Source: Acanthaster planci (taxonomy: Eukaryota; Echinodermata; Asteroidea; Valvatida; Acanthasteridae). Taken from it: DNA of 15,694 nt. Within the stretch, counting starts at the first letter, position 1. Every line of letters starts with the position of its first letter. Position numbers and translations under genes: made by a program. Shown piece after piece: positions 1-9,639 of the stretch. The DNA lies in contig NW_019091418.1 of NCBI RefSeq assembly GCF_001949145.1, positions 791,030 to 806,723 of the forward strand, written 5' to 3'. The notes below the pieces were generated by a model. That model was not told the DNA's origin and made no database searches. It saw only the letters and a list, made by a program, of their open reading frames with translations.

Positions 1-2444
1 GTCTCATTTCTTGCTGGGTATAGCTAAAGTAGGCCAAGCAGGACAAAACATATGCACGGAGGTGGTCTTTCATGTCTTTGGGCAACTGATTTTTGGACAC
101 ACATCAAAGGTGGTGCAGGTCTAAATCAAACAGCGTCAATCAGTTACCGGCCTCATGAATTAGCATAATTAGTAACACAAAAGTACATGTATATAGAGTT
201 AAAAAACACAATGCAACTTGTAGTTGGTGTCAGAACTACAGGAAGTGCACCTGAGGTCCTTTTTCTTTTTATTACATTTATGTAACGTGTAACATGTACG
301 GCTTCACACACCACTTTTGGACATGTGTCAAAATGAATGAAAAATAAATGCCATTCCATTTAACACCGTAAACGTTTTGCCCCTTTGTAACATTGATTGT
401 AGTAATGTATTACTGATTTCTCCAATGTGAAGCTATGGTTCCTGCACCTGTAAATGTATATTGCCCTCACATTGTGCCTGGCATGTCCATTGCACATCCA
501 TCAAAAGTCATCCAGTCTTAACCCTGCTATGCTGAAGTCACTCTTTGGGTCACTTGGTAAACACCTCAAAGAAGCACAGTTGTGCACCAACATGCAAGAG
601 AGTGACCTTGGGCACTTGTGCACATTTGTGCTGTAAAACCAAAGGAGGGTTTTAAGCCAGGCAAGAAACAATTCAATTTACACGAACAGTATGCACTCTG
701 GCAAATGCACTAACCCCTTGGCATTGCTCATCCTGTTATTAATGACTGGTCTACACCTACATGTATCCCTAAACAGTCCCAAATCTCTCCTCCACCCCAT
801 ATAAGGGACTAGTGACTTGTGATGCAAACTATGTACACATGTATGTACATGTACACACATACACTACATGTATTAACATGTTCTACAGGCGAAAATGGAA
901 GCCTCCTTCCCTAAGAAAATCACTACCACTGGATTCCAATTTATTCTCTGATTAGCATACCGTTACCAGAGCCAAAACACTTAATTATCTTCCATGGGAG
1001 GTGTGATGTTAAGACATGCAGTGGGGGACTAAAGGTCACAGGTCAAAGTTGCCTCTTACCCAAGGTGTGCTGGCCATAAACATGGATGCAATTGCTGAAT
1101 TCTGTGCCTACAGAGATAATATTCATAACAAAAGATGTACACATATATACATGTACACGTACATACCACTACAAGCACATACAGTACAACTCTCATCTGT
1201 TTATCTTACTGATATGCAGGGCCATTCTAATCAATTTATGGAAAATAACCCACTGTTAATAAAAAAAAAGACAAAAAGAGCCACACGACTAGAAAAGGAC
1301 AAGTCAGAAGGTACCGGGAACTGTGAGTGCTTGTAATTTCATTAATCTTGCAGTAGCTGATCATGGTCATGGTGGATGTCCTTTGATTCCGAGTTCTCAG
1401 TGGGTCAACAGCTACTTAAATGTGTCAGTTGAAGACTACATACATGTACACATCATACAAGTACACAGAACAGCGAAAGAGTAAGAACTCATACATGTAG
1501 TGAAGTAACAGTCGATGCAGGTTTGTTGAAACTGTGACATTTGGTTTCAGGAAAGCAAATTAAGGTACCAGTATTTTAAGTGGGTACCGCACCAGTTGGG
1601 CACCTATTCCAAAATGGGGACAAAAAAGAATGGCACAGGCCCTGTCGATCTCATAACCTTTAAAACGGTAGTAAAGTTGAAGGAAGTGACACAGTCTCGA
1701 CAACGCATGTGCACAGCAAGTAACAGTTTCATTGCTGGAAAACAACGCATCAAGAAGAAATGAACATGATATGGCAAAAGCCCTTGACGAGGTACACTGA
1801 TCACAACCTGAACCACCTTACTGATGCTCTACCACTTGCGTTACCAGTAGCTAATCAACCCTACAGACAGAAACATTATGTATGGCCATCACACTGTATG
1901 GGAAATGATGAAATTGGACAGTTTTTGCTGCCACTATACGGAGAGCCAATCAAGTGGCTGTGTCCATTGAACACCTCTAAAGATTCCAATCTCCCTCTCT
2001 TCAGTTTCTGTGGTACGTGTAAGTATTTTGAGTAATGAAGGAACAGCTTTTCGGAGGGTATGGGATGGGGGAAAAACCTCATTTTAGTTCACAATATATT
2101 GAGTGAGTTTCATTTATGGAAGAATTTGGCAAATTTATTTTTCTGCAGAGACAGTGATAAATCAACAACAAAAGCAAAGAAATGCATCCATGTTGGGAAT
2201 GCATCTTTTTGTCACATGCCCTTTCAATAGCATCGATATCATCATTTAAAAATATCAGGGGTGTGACTGGACACGTAAAGCTGAAAACAGCTAGCAAAAA
2301 GCTGAAATGTAAATAACATACTGTTGTACAGACCAGGTGTACAAAAAAGGGTCAACATCTACACAAAAAAAGCTAAAATCAGCTAAAAAGCTGAATTCTC
2401 ACACCCCTGAAATATGAAGAACTGAGTAAAATTTTTTAACTTAC
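1..2444. other. 3' intron or 3' flank of the TMEM145-like gene; no gene recognised
   Basis: Apart from the MITE at 2256-2409 and scattered ACATGTA palindromes (about 825-855, 1139-1164 and 1440-1500), I recognise nothing here. A few minus-strand AATAAA polyadenylation-type hexamers occur (near 2133, 930 and 268), but none can be tied to the gene. Frames of 60 to 106 codons on both strands lack family motifs. Confidence 0.65.
2256..2409. mobile_element. Short MITE with inverted ends, 154 bp
   Basis: The ends CAGGGGTGTG (2256-2265) and CACACCCCTG (2400-2409) are perfect 10-bp inverted repeats. AAATAT flanks both sides (2250-2255 and 2410-2415) as a possible target duplication. The interior repeats AGCTGA/AGCTAA words in A-rich sequence. 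It encodes no protein. The superfamily is uncertain; the CAGGGG-type end resembles hAT-related MITEs, but an 8-bp duplication is not evident. Confidence 0.78.
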
Positions 2445-2687
2445 TCCTGTATTGCCATTGACTACGTATCCATTTGATGGACCCCTGTTGCTCCCTGTCA
2501 CAGCAAACATCTCGGTGAAATTGGGCACCTGTCCCTCATTCTGTAGGATGGTATTGCCGTAACCATGGTGCTCAAAGGCATCTACATTGTTGCCGGCACT
2601 GCCGTACGGGTCATTGACCACGCCTATTTGAGATGTCCGAACGTGATATGGGAAGTTCTTGTTGGCTGCTGAGGGCCTCGTTATGAT
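2445..2687 (-). CDS. TMEM145: TMEM145-like exon 11: end of TM7 and cytoplasmic tail
   Basis: 81 codons, phase 0 at both ends, acceptor TTTTTCACAG, donor GTAAGT. It encodes IITRPSAANKNFPYHVRTSQ and, further on, the conserved VPNFTEMF, with a Gly/Asn-rich linker between. The first 20 residues are nearly identical to vertebrate TMEM145. If the donor is not used, translation continues Val-Ser and stops at TAA (2438-2436). If it is used, a further exon must lie below 2445; I could not identify it. Confidence 0.95.
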
Positions 2688-4016
2688 CTGTGAAAAATGC
2701 AATGTTGGCAAGTCGTCACTCCAGCACAAGCGAAGAAAAACACAGTGATCATATCTGTTTACATGTAACAGTAGACGTACAGTACATGTATCTAGGACTG
2801 CAAGCGCATGTATTATCAAGTTTATTCTTGATAAATCAACCCAACGTTTTCCCTTCTGATTCACATGCACAGCAAGCCGCCTTACGGCTTTTTTTTTTAC
2901 CATTTCAGGCTTTTTTTAAGCCAATATTGCCACCTCAAAGGCAAAAAACTAAATAATGACGATAAAACACACCGAAATCATTTCACCATGAGCTAATCAC
3001 TGGAAGGGGAAATGTGCACAGAATTGAAGCTATTATGTGGAGCATGCGCAGATGGATATTCTGTATCAAGTTTCCACCTGAGGGGCAATTACTCAAACGT
3101 TTAAATCCCCTGGCATGCTGCACTGCCACAATGGTTTCCAACTCTGAAGCTGTAACGTTACAAGGTCAACGGAAAGGCCAGGCACTGGTACCAATCTGAA
3201 GTACGATACCGCCCCACGATGACAACCCAGTACATCACGTGTACATGTACATGTACGTCCAAAGACAATGCAAGAAATGTCACATTTTGAAAGAGCCAAA
3301 CTCCTTGAAGAAGATTCCTGCGGGCACAGTCATTAAACATGTGTCTGTGTTTAATTTCCCCGTCTATGTTACTGTACATGCACCGGTACTAGTAGATGTT
3401 TATAGCGATGCAGGTGAAGGGTGAATTTCTCTGCATGGCCTTGCCATTGTCTGAAGCAGTGCACTGTCAGAAGGTCAGTTTTTTCCCTATGCACACTGGT
3501 ATTGCATGTTTCACACCTTTAACTTTTACATATATATACTTTTTTGTCCATATTTCGAGTGTACATAAATTTACAAAGATTTTCAATATTTCAAGCCTGT
3601 GTTTTTCGACTGGCATTGCATGTTTCACACCTTTACAATTTTATATTGATATAAATTTTTTTCCATATAAGAGTGTACATAAATTTACAAAGATTTCCAA
3701 TATTTCAAGCCCATGTTTTCCAACGGTATTGCATGTTTCGGACCTTTTGCAATTTTTTGGCTGATGCCATTTATTTTATCAATGTAGAGTGTACATGTAC
3801 ATAGAGCACCTTTACAAAGATTTTCAATTTTTCCTGCCAAGATTTAAATAATGACTTCAATATTGGCCAATGTTCTAAGGTCCTTACAGAGGAGGTGAGA
3901 TATGGTACATGTATGTTGGTTTAAACAAATTTGAGCTGTACAAAAATAATCTTTTTGCACCTTCAAGCTAAGCAGCATTTGAGAATCTGCTTAGGGCCAC
4001 AATCAAATTTGCTTAC
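2688..4016. other. Intron between exons 10 and 11
   Basis: 1329 bp. It holds the triplicated 114-bp repeat at 3498-3838 and the palindrome CGTGTACATGTACATGTACG near 3238-3257. No coding sequence was recognised; the plus-strand frames at 3239-3424 and 3396-3764 read through repeats. Confidence 0.8.
3498..3838. repeat. Three tandem copies of a ~114-bp repeat
   Basis: Copies start at 3498, 3612 and 3725 with GGTATTGCATGTTTC or GGCATTGCATGTTTC. Each continues with a GAGTGTACAT segment and CAAAGATTTTCAATAT-like words. Copies 1 and 2 are close, while copy 3 is more diverged and somewhat rearranged after its midpoint. This is an intronic minisatellite-like array of unknown origin. Confidence 0.88.
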
Positions 4017-4137
4017 CAGAAATACCAGCTGGGCTGTGAAAGCGATCAGCAGCTCTATCACGTTCATCACTTTCTCCCGCCACCACTTGGGAAACACATA
4101 GGTCGCTATCAGGATCATTATGGGAGTAGCCACAAAC
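4017..4137 (-). CDS. TMEM145: TMEM145-like exon 10: TM6 and TM7
   Basis: 121 bp, phase 2 in and phase 0 out, acceptor TTGGCCAG, donor GTAAGCAA. It encodes FVATPIMILIATYVF, the conserved PKWWREKVMN turn (PKWAREKIVN in vertebrates), and the last helix IELLIAFTAQLVFL, which runs on into IITR of the next exon. Confidence 0.94.
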
Positions 4138-5342
4138 CTGGCCAAGCAAGCAGAATGCCCCTCAACAGACATGTACAAACTTGGTTGAAAGCAGTCTGTC
4201 TATCAAATCACTCAGTGGGTGCAAAACAACGGATTGCCATATGGAGGTCACATCAAGGCTCTCTAGGTACCACACTTTTCTCAAGATACTGGTAGGGCAA
4301 ACTCCATGATCATGGGTGAGTCGCAACACAGTGCAATACCAAGACATTGCCCCACAGTGGCCATTTTTCAAGTTTACGGTTGACAAAAACATTGTAGACA
4401 TACATGTAAATGTACAGCAATTTGCGTTAAATTCAAGCATGTGTCAGTAGACAACTTGAGGAAATAAATATCTGATGGATGGGGACATTTCTGTGCAATG
4501 GAAAGAAGTCAGGATTAATTAAAACTGATACTCACAGATATTCTACTCGAACAAATATCCGGAAGAATTCAAGCTTTCAGTGCAAAGTGAAGCTGGTGAA
4601 TAGAATCTTTTGATCATTTTCAGGAATGGAGTGCAAAAGATGGCCTCTCTGTAACCTCTTGGTGGCGCACTGTATTGCAAAGTGCCCATACTGTCCCAAT
4701 CTTATTCCTTCCGTGAAATATTGGTATTTGTGCAAAACCCACAGTACTCTTTAATGAGTACACTTTAAAAATCACTTAAAAGTTCCTTTTCAAATTCTGA
4801 TTTCATGACAAATAAAAGCTTTTCAAACTAGACAATTTGAACAATGCAAACACACTTTAAAATAGAAAGATGAATCAAAAGGTTTAGCCTGCACTCGGTG
4901 CTGAAACATTACTGTTTAATTTAACAGTGCGTCTTGGGTAAAACTGTAATATTCAAATACGACCTGCTCTTTGAAAAGGAGTTATTAGGTCAATTTTTCT
5001 TCCCAAGTCATTTTGTTTTGGTTCGAAACAGAAAGAGGAAGCTCAGCTCTTTCTTTTGATGCATCGCTCATTTTGACTCAAACAATGGACACTGTGCAAT
5101 GGAAAATGTTCCTGGTTCCCCATGTCATGTCAAAAAAAATATTTGGATTTATTTTTGTCATGATAATGGTCCACGTTTTTGTGTCAGTGCTGCCCAAGCA
5201 GGCGCAAACTCCAATTCTGTCTTGAGTAAAAACTGAATTTAAATTTCAGAAACATCGGAGTGGATAAAACTATGAGAAATGCACACAACGGACAAGACTG
5301 AGTTTTTAGCTCCAAACAGGTCTTTTCGCAACGGTTTCTTAC
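4138..5342. other. Intron between exons 9 and 10
   Basis: 1205 bp, AT-rich. No gene, mobile element or strong repeat was recognised. Short frames on both strands (for example 4162-4440 minus and 5013-5225 plus) have no family resemblance. Confidence 0.75.
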
Positions 5343-5515
5343 CAAGCTGTGTAAAACAAGAAGAAAGGCACGTAGAACAGGTTCTTTTCTGGGTAGTGCT
5401 TGAGTGTAAAGAAGATGGCGTACATGAACCACAGCCAGCAGATACCACGGATACCAATCAGTGCAAAACCAGCGGGACTCTCGTAGAGGTACAAGACTTC
5501 GCCGGGGTCAAATAT
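5343..5515 (-). CDS. TMEM145: TMEM145-like exon 9: TM5 and start of TM6
   Basis: 173 bp, phase 0 in and phase 2 out, acceptor CATCCCAG, donor GTAAGAAA. It encodes IFDPGEVLYLYESPAGFALI, then a Trp-rich helix, LKHYPEKNLFYVPFF and LFYTA. The FDPGEVLY-YESPAG and HYPEK--FYVPFF motifs are strongly conserved in TMEM145. The last two bases TG join G of exon 10 to make tryptophan. Confidence 0.95.
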
Positions 5516-5659
5516 CTGGGATGGTTTACATGCAGATGTAGACATCAGAATAGGAACTACAATAAGCTTTCCATGTTTGTTTAATTACAGATTGTTATGG
5601 TTCTGCATTGTCAATTGATACTCTTTTTTTTTGATTTGTTAATTTATTGCTGTTTATCG

Positions 5660-5888
5660 AACTGCATTTAGCGCAAATTACAGGATGAAGTGATAATTAA
5701 GACCACATGAGGAAATCTGGGAGGAAAACCTAGAATGAATATTCGAGGGAAAACCCACAAAGTCAGGTAGGAACTGAAACCCAATCCACTTGCTGACCTA
5801 GGTGGGATTCGAACCTGGGCCGCACAGGTGGAAGGTGAGGAGAGAGCCACTACACCAGCCTGACTCCCCGCACCAACTTGGCTCCCCT
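5660..5888 (-). mobile_element. tRNA-derived SINE
   Basis: On the minus strand, an A-box-like TGGTGTAGTGG (5857-5847) is followed about 32 bases later by a perfect B box GGTTCGAATCC (5815-5805), the pol III promoter of tRNA-type SINEs. The body downstream has GGGTTTTCCCTCGAATATTC and TTTTCCTCCCAGATTTCCTC, resembling the GGGTTTTCCTCC-type body common in invertebrate SINE repeats. It does not fold as an intact tRNA gene. The ends are approximate, and no clear target duplication or A-rich tail was identified. Confidence 0.75.
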
Positions 5889-6199
5889 GATTTACCCCAT
5901 TTTTATGCTGTTTGGAATACTACTTCAGCTCGCTTCCCTGAAATAATCCTTAAAGAAGTAAAAGGTTCTCATGTGTTACCTTCTTATCTCAAGTACATTT
6001 GACATCACTTGAAAGAGGCACAAGATTCATAGTAAGCATTGGCTAGTTTGCCTCATAGCAGTTGAATGTTGGAAAAGCTGTAGACACTTCCCGCACTCAA
6101 GCCAGCGTGTTAAACCATTACAAATGGATGCTAAATGCAGGCACACTTTACTTCAGAGGTAGAAAAGCCTTGCCATCATTCCCATTCATACATCCAACT

Positions 6200-6355
6200 G
6201 ATTCTGACCGAGAGTTCGCTGGCTTAACCAGAGGCAAATTAAACCAACAAAATTCCACTTGTATGATGTTACAAATTGATTCTGACCGAGAGTTCACTGG
6301 CTTAACCAGAGGCAAATTAAACCAACAAAATTCCACTTGTATGATGTTACAATTT
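6200..6355. repeat. 78-bp tandem duplication in an intron
   Basis: Two adjacent copies (6200-6277 and 6278-6355) begin GATTCTGACCGAGAGTTC and differ at about three positions. The second copy ends 16 bp from the exon 8 donor (GT at 6371-6370), so the duplication lies just downstream of that 5' splice site. The near identity points to a recent event. Confidence 0.92.
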
Positions 6356-6371
6356 GATGACGATCTCTTAC

Positions 6372-6465
6372 CACCACTTGGTAGACAAATAGGGCAGCAT
6401 AGAGCATAGTGTAGATGCACATCAACACTGCGATCTTGACACTTCCAGAATGACTAATGCGCCCT
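6372..6465 (-). CDS. TMEM145: TMEM145-like exon 8: TM3-TM4 loop and TM4
   Basis: 94 bp, phase 2 in and phase 0 out, acceptor TTAATAG, donor GTAAGAG. It encodes GRISHSGSVK, the conserved GRISHAGSVK loop, followed by the helix IAVLMCIYTMLYAALFVYQV and V. The spacing to the next exon's FDPGEVLY equals that in the human protein as I recall it, which supports the phase 0 junction. Confidence 0.92.
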
Positions 6466-7442
6466 CTATTAACAGAAAAAAGCCAGGCAAGAAATTAGGG
6501 CTGAGTCAATTTAAATAATTCATTATTCGAATGTTTGACCTTCAATTCAATAGAATATATGAAAATTTGGTCATAACATTCAGCAGATAACTGATGAACG
6601 AACCACACAAAATCAGTTACAATGACGCACACAATTGTACATTACAATCACTATATAATAGCTTCTCACGTCTGGGAGCGTCTTCAGCCATGATTTAGCA
6701 AGATTTAGAGACAAACAATGCCTCTTGTCCTGTTGAAAATGTCTATTCCTTTCAAATTTTTTAATGAATAATTTACTTTTAAAATTGTTGTAAGATTTCT
6801 GTCGCTTTTCATTTAAATCCGCCTGGAACAAGCCTCCATAGTGCAATGTTTCTCATTTAAAACAAAAAAAAATTCTCTCTTCTTTCTCATGATTTTTGCA
6901 TTCGAATATTCAAATCTGGAAAACACCATACAAATATTCGACAATCGATCAAATATTCGGATATCCAGCACAGCCCTAAAAGAAATTTAAAAACTGCACA
7001 CCTGATTAATGACATGCCTTTTCTTCTACACATTTTGTTGACACCAGCGTTACAAGCTCTCAAAGAAAATTTACATCACAATATTTGATCAACCAACAAG
7101 TACCAATACTTATTGTTACAAATATATACACTGAATTATATTCAAGCTCTGCATGTGGCGAGAAAGTAGGAGATATGAGGAGGCCAATGTTCGAGTGTTA
7201 ATAACACTGATGGTATTTTATCGATCAGCCTCAGCAGTGCTTATTCCCTTTTAACAACCATCAACAGGTGCTTTCAGCGTAATGCAATAACCAAGGACCA
7301 AGGTGTTGAACACCTGAACGATTATTACCGCTGAGATCACATCCCTCCAAATCCATCAGCTTCCATTCTGAATACAAAACTGACGTTTCACAAGATGTGG
7401 TGCTTGGACTAATGTCCCTCCGGTGCGGTATTTCACCCCTAC
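6466..7442. other. Intron between exons 7 and 8, carrying a MITE
   Basis: 977 bp, half of it taken by the hAT-like element at 6496-6978. That element starts only 30 bp from the exon 8 acceptor. The rest (about 6987-7442) shows no gene. Confidence 0.8.
6496..6978. mobile_element. hAT-like non-autonomous DNA transposon (MITE), 483 bp
   Basis: The ends are TAGGGCTG (6496-6503) and CAGCCCTA (6971-6978), perfect 8-bp inverted repeats, followed inward by AT-rich arms with several ATTCGAAT/AATATTCG words. Flanking octamers CAAGAAAT (6488-6495) and AAAGAAAT (6979-6986) match at 7 of 8 bases, fitting the 8-bp target duplication of hAT elements. No transposase is encoded; a 77-codon minus-strand frame inside is AT-rich and unrecognised. 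The family name is inference from the ends and the duplication length. Confidence 0.8.
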
Positions 7443-7602
7443 CTGGTAATGGTGTAGCCCTTTCCCATGAGGATCAGCATGAGCAGGAACACGCCGTCTG
7501 CGATGGCCTGGAAAGCGAGTGCAGCCATTTTGACATTCTGCAGGGGGGTACCATCACTGGCGTAGTCCGCATAGAAGATGATGAACAGTGTCATGGAGAT
7601 CA
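7443..7602 (-). CDS. TMEM145: TMEM145-like exon 7: TM2 and TM3
   Basis: 160 bp, phase 1 in and phase 2 out, acceptor CTTTGTAG, donor GTAGGG. It encodes ISMTLFIIFYADYASDG, a short polar loop, then a second helix ending LLMLILMGKGYTIT. This matches the vertebrate LFF-IYWGQYATDG loop and LLMLILLGKGFTVT. The donor GTAGGG is the weakest of the gene. The last two bases AG combine with A of the next exon to give arginine. Confidence 0.92.
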
Positions 7603-8341
7603 CTACAAAGACGACGAAAGAAACGGGGGGGGGGTGGGTTTTGTCTGCTAACTACAGCACCAAACGCCACACTAACACAGCAGCATTCCACCCACTGATC
7701 CAGCCAACATGAAAGGGGTTCGTCCTAAAGACATCTGTAAACTATTATCTCTGACAGACTTACACTAATTCCTGGATTCGTCTCTTTCGTTCTCAGGAGC
7801 CTTTTTTTAATGAAATTATACATTGGCTGATAACCCTTTATGGACACGATGTCAGGTGAACCGTTCACTCTGAGCTTTCCTTGACTGATTGAGAAAACGT
7901 TCACCAGCTTACTGGGGAATTCGAGAAAAGTTTTTAAAGAAGCTACGTGTATAAAAAAGTTTTGAGAAATTTGATGACACACTTTACAGCAGTGAAAAGA
8001 ACAAGCCAACAGTTGACAGAGTTTAATATCTGAGTTGAGTACGAAATCTGGGCCTAAAAATGTCATTGGTACACGTGTAAGGCGGATGTTGTACTTAAAC
8101 AGTGATCTTATTGTCAGCATTTGGCTTAGTATTGTGGTGCTCTCTCATACCAGCACAACGCTGTAACAAAGTCTTCTTTTTTACAGTTTCATCTAAAAAG
8201 AAACATCTTAGAGAAGTTTCAGTAGAGAACAGTTCTTTAATATCCACAAGGTACAGCATACATTGTGTGCAGCACTGATGCTTAGAGATGACATTAGGCT
8301 TTGTTGAAAGCCCTTTGTCAGAGTCCAAAACGTATTCTTAC
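7603..8341. other. Intron between exons 6 and 7
   Basis: 739 bp. A C-rich tract precedes the exon 7 acceptor (a run of nine G on the plus strand at about 7625-7633). A minus-strand frame of 131 codons at 7725-8120 has no recognisable domain and is treated as chance. Confidence 0.75.
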
Positions 8342-8410
8342 TGTTAAAGAAAATGACTGCCATGAACATCTTGTACGTTGTGTGCAGCAACTGGCGACAG
8401 TGCAATCCAT
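8342..8410 (-). CDS. TMEM145: TMEM145-like exon 6, copy A: TM1-TM2 loop and start of TM2
   Basis: 69 bp, phase 1-1, acceptor ATCCCAG, donor GTAAGAAT. The sequence is identical to copy B. It is the copy adjacent to exon 7: its final A joins TG of exon 7 to give methionine, so the run from MFMA to SDG is 27 residues, the length I recall for the human protein. That match supports the chosen donor over an earlier GT. Confidence 0.9.
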
Positions 8411-9365
8411 CTGGGATAGAAACGACAAGAAACAAAGTGAGAATCGTGGAATTCGGATAGACGCACGCATTATGGACACCTACCGGACTTACTGGGTAAC
8501 CAAACATGAGCAACAAGTGCCAGTATGGTTTTGCCGACAAGAGAAAAGTTCGGGTGGAAAGAAACCGTGCGACTCACTGAGATACGTGAACACTGGTCAC
8601 ATTTATACTGTGTGTATGGCAGGCGTATAACATGTATGTTTGTGTAAAAAGAGAGAAACTGGCTGGGATGGGTGACCCTCCATAAAGGACAGTTTAAATA
8701 AACAAAATAAACACAGATACCATTACTGGGACAAACTGACAACTGTTCTTCATATAAATCAAACAATTATGATGGGTCTTTCCATGAGGTACGTGTAGGG
8801 GTACTTTTTTGAAAAACATTTTGAACATTGGATAAAACTTTTGCAGTGCCCTTGTTGCAGGTGCATCAGTTTGCAATTAGTTTTCAAAGCACACACAGTA
8901 CCACACTGGATAACTTCAAAATCCTCTGAACCATTCCACATGTACATGTAACTGACCCAAACTAGCAGAGCATCACGGTTATTTGATGAAATGGTTAAAA
9001 GTAATGAATAATTTTGGTTTTTGCTGCATCTAATGGCTGTGTTCTTTATGACAGTCTACAAATGTTGCCATGTATCCATGATTTCTATAGGCAAAGAGGT
9101 ATCAAATCCCTACATCGCACACACTAGTTGGGTATGTCGGCATTATGTAGAACTGTGACCTCTTATCTACATGTGAAGAACAATACGCAAAGCGTAACCC
9201 AACCTCACTGACTGGTCCTAAGGCAGGGTAAATTGTGTTGCACTTGCAATGAACAGTAAAACTTTGTGGAATTGACAACGAAAGGCCAGTCATCCAACCT
9301 TACATTCAACCAAATGCATCAATTACATGTACATGCACCTGTTATCAGGAGGCCTGTTTACTTAC
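8411..9365. other. Intron between exons 5 and 6, copy A
   Basis: 955 bp inside the duplicated unit. A TACATGTACATG palindrome is at about 9325-9336 and another near 8939. No gene was recognised; the plus-strand frame at 8301-8630 is antisense to exon 6 and resembles nothing known to me. Confidence 0.8.
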
Positions 9366-9437
9366 TTGCGATGTATAGCGATGCAAAAAACATCAGGCCG
9401 AACAAGATCAGGAACACAATGTCGGTTTGGAGAATTC
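9366..9437 (-). CDS. TMEM145: TMEM145-like exon 5, copy A: first transmembrane helix
   Basis: 72 bp, phase 1-1, with the same acceptor and donor as copy B. The encoded peptide is the same; one codon differs silently (TTC for TTT, Phe). Inclusion of both copies would add a repeated hydrophobic helix. Confidence 0.85.
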
Positions 9438-9570
9438 CTTAAAAACACAAGAGAAAATAAAATGCTGCAGATATCCNAGATGACGTATACATTGCGTGCA
9501 GTACTGATGCTTAGAGATGACATTAGGCTTTGTTGAAAGCCCTTTGTCAGAGTCAAAAATGGATTCTTAC
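9438..9570. other. Short intron spanning the duplication junction, with an undetermined base at 9477
   Basis: 133 bp between exon 6 copy B and exon 5 copy A. The duplicated units meet here: copy A ends at about 9475, an N sits at 9477, and copy B starts at about 9487. Splice signals on both sides are intact. This intron is real only if the duplication is real. Confidence 0.7.
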
Positions 9571-9639
9571 TGTTAAAGAAAATGACTGCCATGAACATCT
9601 TGTACGTTGTGTGCAGCAACTGGCGACAGTGCAATCCAT
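9571..9639 (-). CDS. TMEM145: TMEM145-like exon 6, copy B: TM1-TM2 loop and start of TM2
   Basis: 69 bp, phase 1 at both ends, acceptor ATCCCAG, donor GTAAGAAT. It encodes GLHCRQLLHTTYKMFMAVIF then FN, with the highly conserved RQLLHTTYKMFMA signature. The nucleotide sequence is identical to the other copy at 8342-8410. If both copies were spliced in, this exon would join to exon 5 copy A, creating an arginine codon at the junction. Confidence 0.88.

Larger units (their letters stand above)
5516..6371. other. Intron between exons 8 and 9, with SINE and tandem repeat
   Basis: 856 bp, made up largely of the 78-bp tandem duplication near the donor and the tRNA-derived SINE at about 5660-5888. 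No other feature was recognised. Confidence 0.8.
8258..9475. repeat. Tandem duplication, copy A (carries exons 5 and 6)
   Basis: Direct repeat partner of 9487-10717. It begins at ATACATTG and ends at GCTGCAGATATC just before the N at 9477. Both exons inside keep intact splice sites and open frames. Confidence 0.93.

Noticed and set aside
550-630. Possible terminal exon on the minus strand: acceptor GGTTTTACAG at 640-631, 26 phase 0 codons, then TGA.
   Set aside because: The acceptor and phase fit, but the peptide resembles no TMEM145 tail I know and the exon would lie 1.8 kb away; such matches are expected by chance.
1241-1262. A second possible acceptor (ATTAACAG preceded by a T run) on the minus strand below the last exon.
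   Set aside because: The frame following it is short and unconserved; nothing ties it to the gene.
1760-2035. A 91-codon plus-strand frame.
   Set aside because: No recognisable motif; no start context or splice signals beyond chance.
5805-5857. Candidate functional tRNA gene from the A and B boxes.
   Set aside because: No acceptor stem pairing or anticodon arm can be formed; the following body identifies it as a SINE.
7725-8120. A 131-codon minus-strand frame in the intron between exons 6 and 7.
   Set aside because: Same strand as the gene, but it has no family motif and no suitable splice context, and the flanking exons already join in the correct phase and length.
8301-8630. A 109-codon plus-strand frame repeated at 9530-9859 with nearly the same protein.
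   Set aside because: It lies antisense to exon 6 and flanking intron and is conserved only because the whole 1.22-kb unit is duplicated; it has no recognisable domain.
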